Shown one piece after another: positions 11,585 to 24,525 of a stretch of 64,000 bases of DNA (its first letter is position 1; each line of letters begins with the position of its first letter). The notes under the pieces were generated by a model. That model was given only the letters and a program-made list of their open reading frames with translations. It was not told the origin of the DNA and did not search any database. The position numbers were made by a program, and so were the translations under genes. Source of the stretch: Magnolia sinica (lineage: Eukaryota > Streptophyta > Magnoliopsida > Magnoliales > Magnoliaceae); assembly GCF_029962835.1 (NCBI RefSeq), contig NC_080574.1, forward strand, positions 40,788,501-40,852,500, in the 5' to 3' direction.

Positions 11585-12780
11585 ATGCAGCCCAGGAGAG
11601 CGACCCGAGTGATTACCGCTCTACCACCTACGACTCCCACTCTACCACTAGAGATCCCTTCTCCCCAGCCTGAGGATGCCGCTCCTCCACGTGAGACCGG
11701 TGCGGATCCGACTGTACCGGTTAGTGCCTCCTAGTTACATCAGATGTTGTAGGCTGTGACGGTTGCCCTCTAGGGGCAGGGCAAGCACCCCACTGTTTTG
11801 TCAGCCTAGGCAGAGAAGGAGCGCGCGAGCACCCTTCTTCGAGAGTTCCGACAACTCGATCCCCTATGTTTTTAGTGCGAGCCAGACCTGACAGCAGCTG
11901 AGAGATGGCGCTTCGAAGTGGAGAAGATTTTTGATACGATGGCATGTACGACCTGGCAGCAGGTCTGGTTAGCTGTATTTCTTCTCCAGGGTGAGGCCAA
12001 GCACTGGTGGACCTCCATTACTCGTGTTGCAAGGCCTGATTTCGTCTGGACATGGGAGGATTTCATAAATCGATTCGATCAGCAGTACTTCCTCGACCAC
12101 ATTCGTTGGCAGCAAGCGTTAGAGTTTGAGACCCTGGTGCTGGGAGACATGTCTGTGGCACAGTATGCCACTCATTTCGTGGCGCTATCAAGGTTTGTCC
12201 ATATTTGGTTGATGATGAGGAGTGGAAGGCCCGCTATTTCGAGAATGACTTGCGTTACGGTCTTTGAGGCCCTGTTGTTAGGCATGAGCTCCCAACTTTT
12301 CAGGCAGTAGTATGGAGGGCTCAGATTTATGAGACTGATGAGCTAGCATGCAGAGTGATCGAGATCAGAGGAGAGACCGGAAGAGGCAGGCCCCCTCGAG
12401 TAGCTCCTAGTAGTATCGACGGTTACAGAGGTACAGGATCCACCCATCTACCAGAGCACCAGCTGAACCTCTAGCGCCACCCCAGAGGCCATTTACGGGG
12501 ACTTATTTTGGATGTGGTGGGACAGGACACCGCATGCATGAGTGCCCCCGCCCTCAGTAGTAGTAGCAGCCGAGAGGGCCAGAATAGCCTCCACCACAGT
12601 AGCGAACGCAGCCACCTCAGCCGCTGAGGCCCCAACAACAGTAGAGACAGCAGCATAGGCTCCCCCAGAGGTAGCAGCAGCAGCACCCTCAGAGGGGATA
12701 GACACCTCCCCAGCTAGGTCAGGCTAGGTTCTATGCAGCTCAGCAGGACCCGCAGTCCTCCGAAGGAGTCGTTGAGGGTA
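11585..12780 (+). pseudogene. Element A gag (broken)
   Basis: A frame opens with ATG at 11585 and reads a Pro/Thr-rich start that hits a TAG at 11732. Further TAG codons follow where Gln would be expected. The capsid-like core reads in the same frame at 11918-12310 (LQGEAKHWWTSITR, then FINRFDQQYFLDH). A frameshift follows near 12270-12310. The zinc knuckle around 12508-12548 reads GCGGTGHRMHECP and lacks the first of the CCHC cysteines, where Tyr stands. Downstream is a Gln/Pro-rich tract rich in CAG and TAG. Gag packages the element RNA; this copy cannot. Confidence 0.8.
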
Positions 12781-13203
12781 TACTTCCAGTCTCTGCATGC
12801 ATCGCCCAATTTTTATTTGATTCTGGTGCTTCGCATTCTTTTATGTCTGAGGGATTCTGTCATTTGACTGGATTACTGGTAGAGTCTGCTAGTGAGGGGT
12901 TGACCGTATTGATGCCCTTGGGGAAGACTACTGTGTTAGGCCACTTCTGTTCATCTTGCCCCATGTTGGTGGGAGAGATTTTCTTTCCCACTGACTTGTT
13001 TGTGCAGCCGATGTTAGATTTCTACGTTATCCTGGGCATGAATTGGTTTACTGAGTACCACGCCGTGTTGGATTGCTTCGTGAGGACAGTCACGTTTTAT
13101 ATACTAGGCTTGCAGCAGTTTCAGTTCGTTGCTGATCCCAGAGGAGAGCCATTGTCTTGTTTGATGTCATGTACAGTAGAGGAGCCCGTAACAGTGAGCG
13201 TTG
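12781..13203 (+). pseudogene. Element A aspartic protease remnant
   Basis: The retropepsin active-site motif DSGASHSF starts at 12819. The ILGMNWF motif typical of gypsy proteases lies near 13030. The frame is open to 13206, then stops before the reverse transcriptase. The protease would cut the Gag-Pol polyprotein in an intact element. Confidence 0.8.
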
Positions 13204-13973
13204 ATTAGTTGCCAGTTGTTTGCGATTTTCCCGACGTGTTCCAAGAGATTCCAGAGTTGCCGCCGTGCCGGCATATTGAGTTCTAAATTGACCTTGTACC
13301 TGGTACCATGCCTATCTCGAAGGCCCCGTATTGTATGACACTGATGGAGTTGAGAGAGCTGCAGAGGAAGTTGGACAAGTTGCGTGAGTTGAGTTTCATT
13401 CGTTCGAGCAGTTCACCGTAGGGAGCACCGGTACTCTTCATCAGGAAGAAGGATGGCTCGTTGAGGCTCTACATGGATTACCGCGAGCTCAACTGTGTCA
13501 CAATCAAGAACAAGTATCAACTCTTGAGGATAGATGATTTATTTGATCAGTTGTAGGGTGCACAATTCTTTTCAAAGATTGACTTGCGTTCCAGTTATCA
13601 TCAGATTCGGGTCTGAGAGGAGGATATCCTGAAGACAGCTTTTAAGATGCGCTATGGTCATTTTGAGTTTCAGGTCATGTCCTTTGGACTGACCAATGCG
13701 CCTTTAGTCTTTATGCAGTTGATGAACGAGGTCTTCCGTCCTTATCTCGATCAGTTTGTTGTGGTATTCATCGACGACATTCTGATATATTCGAGGACCC
13801 ATGAGGAGCATGTGCAACATTTGGAGATTACGTTGCAGACCCTCCGTGCCTACCAGCTGTATGCGAAGCTAGAGAAGTACAAGTTTTGGCAGGAGGAGGT
13901 GAAGTTCCTCGGTCACATGGTGACAAGAGAGGGTATTGCAGTGGACACTTCGAAGGTTGAGGCAGTGCGTTAG
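13204..13973 (+). pseudogene. Element A reverse transcriptase (stops)
   Basis: Recognisable RT blocks in order are [15 protein letters not shown] (about 13449), FSKIDLRSSYHQI (about 13569), SFGLTNAP (about 13681) and the catalytic [11 protein letters not shown] (about 13763). In-frame stops interrupt it at the ends of ISKAPY-like and SSSSP-like segments, after DDLFDQL and after HQIRV. The block from 13647 to 13973 is still open. Sequence style ([16 protein letters not shown]) is that of Tekay-type chromoviruses. Confidence 0.9.
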
Positions 13974-14517
13974 TTGGGCCAGCCCACGAAAGCGTCTGAG
14001 ATCGACAGTTTCCTTGGTTTGGCGGGCTACTACTGGCATTTCATTAAGGGTTTCTCCCATATTACAGCCCCGTTGAGCATGTTAACTCGGAAGGGTGCAG
14101 AGTTTATTTGGAGTGACGGACCGCTTCACGTCCATTCCTATCCTCACTCTTCCCTTTGGGAGTGATGGATTTATTGTATTTACCGATGCCTCGCATATTG
14201 GTTTGAGTAATGTCCTGATGCAGCATGAGAGGCCAGTGGCTTATGCATCTCGTCAACTCAAGGTCCATGAGCTGAACTACCCCACACATGATTTAGAGCT
14301 AGGAGCAGTCGTCTTCGCACTGAAGGTGTGGAGGCACTATCTCTATGGGGTTAGATTTGAGCTCTTCTCGGACCACAATAGCCTGAAGTACCTATTCTCT
14401 CAGTTCGAGCTGAACACGAGGTGGAGGCGTTGGATGGAACTCCTGAAGGATTATGATTTTGATCTCCAGTACCACCCAGGCAAGGCAAACGTAGTGGTGG
14501 ATGCCAGCTGTTAGCCA
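13974..14517 (+). pseudogene. Element A RT thumb and RNase H remnant
   Basis: After a TAG the frame resumes with SFLGLAGYYWHFIKGFS, the RT connection motif. A frameshift near 14100-14160 moves the reading into the next frame. There the RNase H begins with VFTDAS (about 14175) and continues through [11 protein letters not shown] and [10 protein letters not shown] to a stop at 14512-14514. The first catalytic Asp of RNase H is kept. Confidence 0.85.
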
Positions 14518-14932
14518 CGAGGCTTGGTGGCACACATGATGATTCAGGAGTGGAAGATGCTCGAGGATATAACAGCATATGACTTCGAGATCGGTCTGCA
14601 GTCTTTTATCGTTCAGCTATTGAACTTATCAATTCAACAATCTCTTGTCGCGAGGGTGATCGAAGCTCAGCAGGCAGATGAGTTATTGCGGAGTTATAGA
14701 GCAGAGGCAGCATCTGGGAGTCAGTCAGATTAGCAGATCGGTTCTGATGGTGGACTTCGCTTTAGAGGCCGATTATGTGTCCCGGATATTCCAGAGTCGC
14801 GTAGAGATCTTATGATCGAAGCACATCGATCACGGTTTTTTATCCACCCTATCTCGACGAAGATGTACTGTGATATGAGACGATAGTATTTTTGGGCGGG
14901 GATGAAGCGCCGGATCGCCAGTTTTGTGGCCG
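14518..14932 (+). pseudogene. Element A integrase, N-terminal part
   Basis: Linker plus the start of the integrase: the segment around 14815-14930 carries the EAHRSRFFIHP histidine part of the HHCC zinc-binding module and the WAGMKRRIASFV motif. The frame is cut at 14932 by solo LTR B. The Cys part should continue at 18067. Confidence 0.75.
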
Positions 14933-17900
14933 TGTAACGCCCTGAAATTCGGGGGTTGAGCATAACTCAGCTCCCGAGTTTCAAAACATCACTTCTGCAA
15001 TATATGAAATGATGAATGTATGTAGTTTGTATTAGTGCATAAAACATGGAATAGATTAAGCCAAACTGCAAACATAATCCAGGGATAGGTGAAATATGCA
15101 AGCGGAAGACTGAAGAAACATATATATATATAAGTCCCTGAGATATGTATGCTCTGCTAGGTCGTAATTACAAGTGTTTGTTTCAAAATATAAGTGTCAA
15201 AATGAAACACCATTACAACTATAACCCTGAATCCCCGCAGCTCAGGACATGGCTCACATGAACCCGCTTGAGAACTGCATAAAGGAGAACGCCTCCTCGT
15301 CATCCTCATACTCCTGCTTTGCCTCGTGGGTCGCATCATCATCTGCATCTAAGACAGAGTCTGGTTGGTGTTTAAACACCGTCCCAGAACGTGAGAGTGA
15401 GTGATCAACTCAGTGGAACTATACATTAAAGTTAACATGTTATCAATTCAATCAAGCAGTAATGATAAAGCATACAATCAAACATATCATAATTACTCTT
15501 GTTAATGCAAGGATGTATGTAGAAATGATGCATGCCCTCGCCTGCACTCCCTCAGTGTCTTCATCTTACGGTACGCATGACAACCTCCCGCAGTGCTCCA
15601 CAACACCAAGGCACATGCAATGCGGTGCATGAACATGATTACCAAGTTGTTATTAGTCCTTTTCATACAACAGGATTGGGAAGCTAAGGTACCTTCCTTA
15701 TATCACTTCCCAAACGGTGATCCATTCTAGGGTTGTCAGTCCTAGACAATCTCATATGATATTATGGTTCTAAGTCGCTGCAAAGGGCTTGTCACCAATC
15801 AATGCATGCCTATCATACCTTAGTTGTTACAAGAAGGCTCGTCGCCTCAATGCAGTATCAAGGTATGCTCGAGGTCACTACAAAGGGCTCGTCACCAATC
15901 AGTGTAGGCCAACAGCACGAATATAGTGTCCCATACCACCATAATCGGCTCACGAGTCTGGATTGCTCACTGGTCACTACGGGGAGACTTGTCACCCCAG
16001 TGTAGGCCGACAACTCGACTACGGTGTCCCATACCACCATGCTCGGCTCATAAGTCTTAGCGGATCAAGGTACCATAGTTAACGGGATTGCACTGGTAAG
16101 TTTGGTACCCTAGATTCAAACAGTAGCGTCCATACATGGTGAACATCCACCGGGGCAATCGGGTTACTTGACGGGCTCGACTAGCACGAGCGCACGTCGA
16201 GTTGAACGACATGAAGTGCGCAAACACTCCGTGTGGCCAAACCACTGCCGACAACCCTAATACGACTTGGGTTCGTCAAACACGTCCTACGTGACGAAAG
16301 CGCCTCAGCCACGAACTCAAAGCTTGTTACCAATTTTTTGGACTATTTCATAGTTCCAAACACCTTCAATTATCACAGATACTCATACAAACAATTCCTG
16401 TAATGGGTCAACGATTCCAATTATATAAGCATGTGAGCATTTAATGGATTTCAACTTAACATGAATTTACACATAAGTAGTGTCTAAGTTAAGAAGACAA
16501 AGAATGTAAGTTGCATGGAGGAAATCATACACATCATTAAGATAGTTGAGAATCTCTTCTCAACGCCCATAAAAAGTACAATATATTGCATACTTATTCA
16601 TTCAGACATTTCTACAAACACTTAGACTACATATTTCAATATACATGACGTATGTTGGTGATAGTACACATTAAGACAAATCCTTTCACCAAGGAGTTGA
16701 TACACATACAACTAGCACAAACACACGACAATTAATCATGGCAAACACATGCTCGTATTTCATACATATACGATACTTTCTACATATACATGGAATACAC
16801 AAATCTCAATATAGTTCATATATATCAGAAACACAATACAAAATCGCATTTGGCATGTGAACTTGCACCCACAACAATAATAAACCATTACCTGACACTG
16901 AAAGCCTTGAAAACCATAACCTATACGAATATAGTCCGCACCTTAAACCAGAAATTGCGCAACGGATTCGATTTAGACGATAAGTCTTTGTCAACGACGA
17001 TTAGGTAACCTAAGGCATGAATTAGATTAGCTACTTCAACACTTAAATTATTCTAAGTTCTAAAACAGGTTAGGGTTTAATTGACTTACCCAAAAATGAG
17101 ATTAGAATCGCCGGAATAACGATTCAGATGCGATGGATTAAGTACGTAGAGTAACTGGAAAGAATTCCAAGATGATTCACCAACTTCTCTCTCACTTTCT
17201 CTCTCTTTTCCTCTCTCTCTCTTAGCTAGGGTTTGGAAAATTCGTATGGAATTTGAGAGTGAGGGTTTAAGGTCTTTATATAGGCCTAGGTTTGATGGAA
17301 ATGGTCTCAGGGCCAAGGTATACTTAGGTTATAACCAAATATGGGCCGTTCCGGTCTAACGGAACACTTCTGGTGGCCCATTTTTCACGTGCAGTCGAAC
17401 TTAAGCTCCTTGACTATGGATCTAGGTTAGGCTGAGTTTTCGTACCGATCGGATTTACAGATCAGTCGTAGCGGACCAGTTTTAGTTCAGCGGTCACGGT
17501 CACTCGATCAGGGCCACAAGTACATTGACATATGTGGGACATTTCTCCTGATCCGAGGGTGTATTTGGGTTGGATTCTGACGGTCTGAATCCTTATATTT
17601 GGTCCGCAAGTGACACGACTCAAATTACTTAAATTTAGATTTTATTTCTAAATATTTTCACGTTTCTCACACTCTTCGCTCCGGGCTCAAGTTGTGCAGT
17701 TCTAAACACAATTAAGACTTGATTTCTGAAAGGTTGTCAAGTCCAATAATGCGGTCATAACTGTACAGTTTCGGGGTAATCAGACTTTCAACGTGTGGTG
17801 TAGGTCCAATACAGAGTTTCAAGATGCTCCCGAGAGCAACCGGGTTTAAGGATGGATTCTAGTTTTCAAGGTAATGTAGCGCCACTACTACTGCACATTT

Positions 17901-18061
17901 TGGGTCTTGCAAATCATATTTAAAGTGATTAGTGGTAATTTCATAAGTACTCTAGTTTAGCACTTGCTAATATTAACCTAATTTCTAAAGGATTTGGTCC
18001 TGGGTGATTTCTGCATGCGGTGGTACTCGGGTCTTTGTACGGATTTTTCTGAGACGTTACA
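14933..18061 (-). mobile_element. Solo LTR B, 3129 bp, reverse orientation
   Basis: The block starts TGTAACGCCC and ends GAGACGTTACA. The same five bases, GGCCG, lie on each side (14928-14932 and 18062-18066), which closes the integrase frame of element A when removed. Read on the minus strand it ends with the usual GGGCGTTACA. It carries TATATAAAG (17275-17283) followed by a GA-rich leader and a GTAAGT-like donor (about 17090), so it is best oriented minus. No primer site or coding domain was found. Sub-repeats of about 113 bp built on CTCGTCACC / GTGTCCCATACCACCAT lie at 15880-16060. Confidence 0.85.
17275..17283 (-). promoter_or_regulatory. TATA box of solo LTR B
   Basis: On the minus strand the sequence CTATATAAAGACC is followed within about 60 bases by AAACCCTAGC and a GA-rich tract, the usual look of a plant transcription start and leader. 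Transcription from it would run leftward, antisense to element A pol. Confidence 0.5.
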
Positions 18062-18863
18062 GGCCGAGTGTGACACATGACAACATGTCAAGGCTGATCA
18101 TCAAAGACCCCCTGGTCCATTACAACCGTTGAGCATCTCAACGTGGAAGTGGGATTATGTGTCGACAAATTTCATTATGGGCTTGCCGAGGACTCAGTGT
18201 GGTCATGACGCCATTTAGGTTATCGTGGATCGCCTGACAAAGTCGGCACATTTTCTTACGATTCGTGCGACCTGGTCTTTGGACCAGCTTGCGAGGTTAT
18301 TCATCGAGGAGATTGTGAGACTGCACGGTGTTCCAGTCTCGATCATTTCTGACCGAGACCCGAGGTTCACGTCTCAGTTTTGGGGGCAGGGGGGGCTGTA
18401 AGAGAGCGATGGGGTCTGTTTTACAGCTTAGCACCGCGTTTCATCTGCAGACTGATGGACAGAATGAGAGGGTCAACTAGATCCTTGAGGATATGCTTCG
18501 GGCCTGCGTGATTGAATTCGGGGGTAGCTGGGATGAGCATCTGCAATTGGATGAGTTCACATACAATAGCAGCTATCAGGCGACCATTGACAAGGCTCCT
18601 TTTAAGGCACTATATGACAAACTATGTAGATCTTTAAGTTATTGGACCGAGGTTGGAGAGCAGCGTCTTCTAAGTCCCGAGCTTGTGAGGCAGACATCAG
18701 AGGCCATCGATATCATCAGGCAGAGGATGCGCAGGGCTCAGAGTCGGCAGATGAGTTTATCATTCACTGGCATCATCCCTTGGAGTTCACTATTGGGGAT
18801 AGAGTGTATCTCAAGGTCTCACCCATGAATGACGTAGTTCGATTTGGATCGAAGGACAAGCTT
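18062..18863 (+). pseudogene. Element A integrase core
   Basis: Integrase resumes after solo LTR B: WKWDYVSTNFIMGLPR (about 18147), [12 protein letters not shown] (about 18220), then [14 protein letters not shown] followed by [16 protein letters not shown] (about 18298-18385). The two Asp residues of the DDE triad are visible in VDR and SDRD. Frameshifts and stops follow 18390. A region near the third catalytic residue (YNSSYQATIDKAPF) is readable at 18554. The coding part is cut at 18863 by solo LTR C. Confidence 0.85.
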
Positions 18864-19169
18864 TGTAAGACCCGTATTCTCGCCCGTACTGTTCCGTAAA
18901 TTTTCACGGTCCTCCCAGTCGAATTTCAAAGACCCGCAGGTAGCATTTGCGCACGCTCTTGAGTCACATCCTATAAACCCGAACTGACTCAAGCTGAGAC
19001 CTATGTCATTGCGACCACGCCGTTGCTGCAGTTCCGACGACGCGTCTCGTGCGTCAATGCGACGCTCAGACTATAAGATCCGGCCCGTGCATTATCTCAG
19101 CCTTTGATCGCGTGATCGCGGGACCTACCTATCCCTTTGGTTGTACTTTCCTAGAAATATAATTACTAT

Positions 19170-19192
19170 GATGTCACCCTAGGGGTGACATC
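19170..19192. repeat. Short inverted repeat in solo LTR C
   Basis: GATGTCACCC / GGGTGACATC are perfect 10-base arms around a 3-base centre. They lie about 100 bases before the TATA-like box, so a regulatory role is possible but unproven. Confidence 0.45.
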
Positions 19193-19496
19193 ACCCTACC
19201 CTACCTTAGCCATAACTCATAAATAACCACCCATTCCCTTTTCCCCATAAGTCGACTCATTAATTACTTATAAACCATCACCTCTCTCTCTCTCTCCTAT
19301 CTCTCTCTCCCTCCCTCTTTCTTCCTCACTCTCCATTGCAAGAGCCATGGACGTCCAACCATCCCAAAAATCCAACCACCATCTACCTTAGATCCCCACC
19401 AATCCAACCTCTAGATTGTCATCTTCACCGTTGAAAGAGCTTCATAGAAGCATTGGAGTATATGGGAAGAAGAAAAAGAGTAAAGTGGGTGATTCT

Positions 19497-19535
<39 letters not shown>

Positions 19536-20466
19536 TCCTTTATTTTGTGGCCCACTCAATAAGATGTGATGTGTATTTGTCCATCAAATGGACCCCATGG
19601 TCGTCCAAGCTATGTGGGCCCTATCTTGTGGGTGATGGAAAATCACAAATATCAAGTTGATCCTGTCAGGTGGGCCATGTCAACGTGGGACCCACCTTAA
19701 AGAATTTTCATATTCACTTCGTCCGTCCAGCGTCATCCACGGACGCTGGACGTGCTTCACACAGCGTTAAAAAAGAAGAAGAGATTTTAAGGCTTTTGGG
19801 AAGGGTTGCCTATGCAGGCCCCACCTTGATGTATCGGTCTAATCCACACCGTCAACCCCACTTCCCAGATCATTTTAGGCGTTGAACCAGAAAATGGAGT
19901 CAATCCGATAACCGAGCGGGCCATACCATGAGGAATAGTGAAGTTAACCGTTAAAACTAGCCTTGATGCTTTTATCCACCACAACACGCTGCATATTAGA
20001 CTCGATGAGTCTGTCTCGAGCTATGAAATTCAATGGCTGGATTGGATTTATCTTAGGTGGGCCCCACCTACTAAAAACCGTAGAAAAACAAAAAAAAAAA
20101 AACATTTCATGCAGCAGCAGCGCTGCTGCTGTCAGAACGCAGCAGACGCTGCCTGCGGCTGGCGGACGGCCAGCGAGCTGGGCCTCACGGCTCCAGCTGT
20201 GGGCCCCACCATGATGCGTGTCGACCATCAACACCGTGCATTTGATGGGTCCCTACAAAATATATGTCCATTCCAAAAATCAGCCTTATAAGAGACTCAG
20301 GCGGGACACACCATCTAAAATCATATGAAAACATGCCTAAACATATAAAATCATTTGGTGGGGCCTACCTGAGTTTTGGATGTGATTGAAACTTGGTTTA
20401 GACCTCTAATTTTATGGGACACATATAATGGACGGAGTAGATCTGATTAATATGGGTCCCACCTAG

Positions 20467-20468
<2 letters not shown>

Positions 20469-20535
<67 letters not shown>

Positions 20536-20543
20536 AATATACA
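20469..20543. repeat. (TA)n microsatellite
   Basis: About 75 bases of nearly pure AT dinucleotides within solo LTR C. Confidence 0.95.
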
Positions 20544-21639
20544 TGTATACCTTGACGTCGAGACTCCTGGACGTCCAACGTTGAACAGGGAGGCCCCCTT
20601 AGCCCCAATTGTGGACCCTACCATGATGTATGTTCTACATCCATGCCATTCATCTAATAGGTCCCCTTTTATGATGCGTTGGTTCCAAAAATAAGTCGTA
20701 AAAAGTTCTCAGATGGCCCACACCATCACCTTTCATGCGGTGGTATGCCAAGCCACATGGAATCAACTGCTGGGATCCACATGCAGCTTGGATCCACCTG
20801 AAACTCAGTTTGGACCCTTAAATTGGTGGGACACACGCAATGAATGGGTTGGATTTGTGAACTACATCACGGTGGACCCCAGGACCACATACCCGTACCA
20901 AAAGTTTGGTGGACAAATAAACATTACAGTGGCTCAGTCCACGTGACCTGACCTTATAAACAGGTTGTATGGCAAGTAAATATTGCAATGGGCCCCTAGC
21001 CCATGTAACTTTATCAACAGATTGGATGCAAGTAAATATTGTAGTGGGTTACATGATCGTGTGACCCCATCAACAGGTTGGAAGAAAAATAAATATTGTA
21101 GTGGGTCCCAGGTCTATAAGACCTTATCAACAGGTTGGATGTAAATAGATATTATAGTGGCCCAGGTTGGATGATAAATAAATATTACAGTGGGCCTTAG
21201 GCCCATATGACCCTATGACTAGTTTGGATGGAAGATAAACATCATGTTGGCCCCGTTTGGATGGACAGTATGTTGGGCCCTAAGTTGGGTGGAAAATAAA
21301 CATTTTGGTGGGTCATACTTAAGACCTATTTACGTATGTGTTGTGTCCACAATTGTGGACGTCCATCATGGAACATGTGACTTATCTATACCTTCCATCC
21401 TTATGGGACCCACTATGATGCATGTGTTTCATCCAACCGTCCAACCATTTTTGGAAAATGATCCCTTTTTTTAGGTTTGGGACGAAAATAAGTCAGATTT
21501 ACTTATCAAGTGGACCATAGTGCACGGTGAGGATTGAACGGCTATCTTTGAAATCTTGAGACCCTATGATTAGATTAGATGGGAAATAAATGTTATGGCG
21601 GACCTTGAAAATTTTAGTAGTGGAAATCATTATCACCAC

Positions 21640-22420
21640 TTATATTTGAGTGTGGCCCATTTGACATACATGGGGCCCATTGGTGTGGCCAATTTGATGT
21701 ATGTATGACCATGTTATGAGGCCTACTTTGATGTATGTTGTGGCCCATTTGTCAGGCCCACTTTGATGTATTTTTATCCACGCCATCCAGGGCAGGCACC
21801 CCATTATGATATATATCAGGGCCCATGGGTCGAGACCCATTAGTGCTGCCTATTTGATACAACCCACTTGATATGTACGAGGCCCATTAGTGCGGCCCAT
21901 TGATGCAAGGCCTATTGTGACATGTATTGGGCCCATGACGCGTGACCCATTTGATGTGTATAAGACCCATGGGTAGGGCCCACATATTATGTATTTGAAG
22001 CCCATGAGCAGAGCCCACCTGAGGTTTATATATGGGCCCCATTAATGTGGCCCACTTGTATTTGAGGCCCACGGGTTGCGGCCCATGGGTCGCGGCTCAT
22101 TGTGATATATACTCGGCCCATACGTCGTAGCCCATTGAGATGTGTTTCCGACCCATTTAGTGAGGCCATTGTGAAATATTCCTACTCTTGTGATGAGGCC
22201 CATCGAGATGTATTTCTGGCTCATTGATGCGGCCCACTTGTTGAATTGACGCCCATTGATGCAGCCCAATGATGCGACCCACCGTGATGTGCATATTAGG
22301 CTAATGGTGCGGCCCAATGTATCGACCCACGGTAATGCATAGGCCCACGTCCTGCGTGTGTAAGGCCCACCTATGATGACTGTTTGAGGCCCACTTGTTG
22401 GATATTTGGGCCCGCCTTAT
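21640..22420. repeat. GGCCCA array 1 in solo LTR C
   Basis: About 25 degenerate repeats of GGCCCA followed by TTTGATGTAT-like words. It is less regular than the arrays in A and shows the same antisense pseudo-peptides. Confidence 0.75.
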
Positions 22421-22779
22421 GTTTGACTCTATGTGGACCACTCCTTGGGAGCAATGTTGGTTAAATGTCCACATTGCTGGGTAATGATAGTTAGATGTCC
22501 ACATTGTGACCCTTCCTTAGGCCTTATTAGGCCCATTCTCATCATTCTCTTAGTGGGTTAACCCAAATAAGTGGGCCCCATTTACCACGGACGGATGGCT
22601 CCATGCTACCAGACTTGATATAACCACGGCCGAGGGCTAATATCTATATTATGGTTGATCAGATGTTCATCTATGGACCCAGTCTTGTCTATGTGACTGG
22701 TCGTCGGTGTTGATTATCGATGCTGATTGTCGGTGCTAATTATCGATGTAGATTATCGGTGTCGATTTGTCGAGGCCGA

Positions 22780-23080
22780 TTGTCGAGACCTATATGATGT
22801 ATATGTGACCCGTAGTTGAGGGCCATTGTGATATGTATTAAGCCTATGATGCATGGTCCATTTGATGTATTCAAGACCCATGTGTAGGGCCCACATGTCT
22901 TGTATTTGAGGCCCATGGGCAAGGCCCATTGTGATGTATTCATGGCCCATGGGCAAGGCCCATTGTGATATGTATTAGGCCCATGAGCAGGGTCCACCTG
23001 TTGTGTATATGTGGCCCTTGAGTAAGACCCATTGTGTTGTATATTAGGCCCTTGTGTGAGGCCGTGGGCCCATTATATGT
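22780..23080. repeat. GGCCCA array 2 in solo LTR C
   Basis: A second block of the same vocabulary (AGGCCCATTGTGATGTAT), separated from the first by a unique segment with several GATTATCGATG / GATTGTCG repeats at 22690-22785. Confidence 0.75.
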
Positions 23081-24508
23081 TTGACTCTATGTAGGCCATT
23101 CCTTGGGGGCAATGTTGGTTAAATGTCCACATGGTCGAGGTCGATTATCGATGTTGGTTGTGGATACCGGTTATGAGTATGTGACAGCATAGCATCATGA
23201 TACATGCCCATACGCATCATCTGCATGTTTGTTATGAGAGGTGGTTGATCATTGCATATGTCATTGAGCATGTTGTTATGAGACTCCCTGATGGGTGGAG
23301 GTTATCTCACATGAGCACGCGGTATGTGCAGGACTGATGCATGACTGGATTGTATGACTCATGCATCTCGCATTATGATTACTGTATGCCCTAGCGACAT
23401 CAGGGCCGTAGCCTCCATAGGCATATCGTGGATGGCCAAATAGGACACCGAAAATGTTTAGTTCTAGCATACGGGCGCCATAGATGTCCCTGGGTGAAAA
23501 TCCCTAAACCTCCGTGGCCAGGAGACGCCCCAACGTCGAGACCGAGTGGATACATGAGTGCCCGAGTGCCGAATACCAGGAGGCCGCGTCTCCCACTATG
23601 TCGTGGTCGGGGGGGAGGGGGTGTGGCCTTACTCGCCCGAGGGTAGGGGCAATGCTAGGCTGAGTTTGACCAACTCGTGAATGGGTCCGCTATCGATATG
23701 CCGGATAGGTATTGGCGGACTATTGGCAAGGCGGATAGTGAGGTTTCTTATGCTCACTTGGACTGTGCGGCTGGGAGAGCGGCAGTGCCATTTGGAGTGT
23801 ACTAAACCCCGGTGATGATCCTAGAGATGAACTGTACTGATATGTGGATTTAGTGAGTAGGAGTTGCATATTCATTCATGCATTAATTCATTCACTATCC
23901 ACTCAGGTTGGTGGTGCGCAACTATTTGTTACGAGTGCTTTCGCAATGGCCAGGATTTCGGTTGGGGCGCGCGACTAACCTGAGATCAGGAGTTTACCAC
24001 ATTGAGTCTAACTATCCAAATTTAGGTATGGGACTGGTTTGGATAGAAGTCCCTTGTGATGGACCCCATAGCCTGCGATACTACGTACCATCATCCCGAC
24101 TTCACACTCCAGCATGGTCATTCCATTCGCACCGCATATTGCATTACATCCGCAGCATATGGTATGGTTGATGCTATTCATTTTACTTATCAGGAATGTA
24201 TATTGCATTGCATCCTCTGCATCTGATATTTGGCTCTCTACGACTCTTCATTTGCATACTGATTTGTATTGTGTATTTTAATATTGTATGATTTATGCAC
24301 TTATCAATATTTTCGCTTACCTGTTAGCGTGTGATTTATGACTTTGTCAGTATTTCTGCTTACTCTGATAATTCATGATCTTGTTCGTATATCTGTTTAT
24401 TCTGATATTGTACGATTTATGGAGCACCGGTATTTCCGGTCTTGTATGATGATGGCACTGTATTGAATACTTGGCACTTATCTTGTGCACACACTTACAC
24501 CACCCTCT

Positions 24509-24525
24509 AAGCTTTCTATAAGCTT
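24509..24525 (+). promoter_or_regulatory. Conserved AAGCTT hairpin in solo LTR C
   Basis: Same AAGCTTtctatAAGCTT element as in LTR A, about 360 bases before the LTR end. Confidence 0.5.

Noticed and set aside
12471-12705. Minus-strand Leu- or Ala-rich frames opposite the gag tail
   Set aside because: They are shadows of the CAG/TAG-rich Gln-Pro tract of gag on the plus strand.
19670-20291. Plus- and minus-strand frames in solo LTR C
   Set aside because: They lie in LTR sequence with poly-A and GCTGCTGC words. They are not conserved in frame in the related LTRs.
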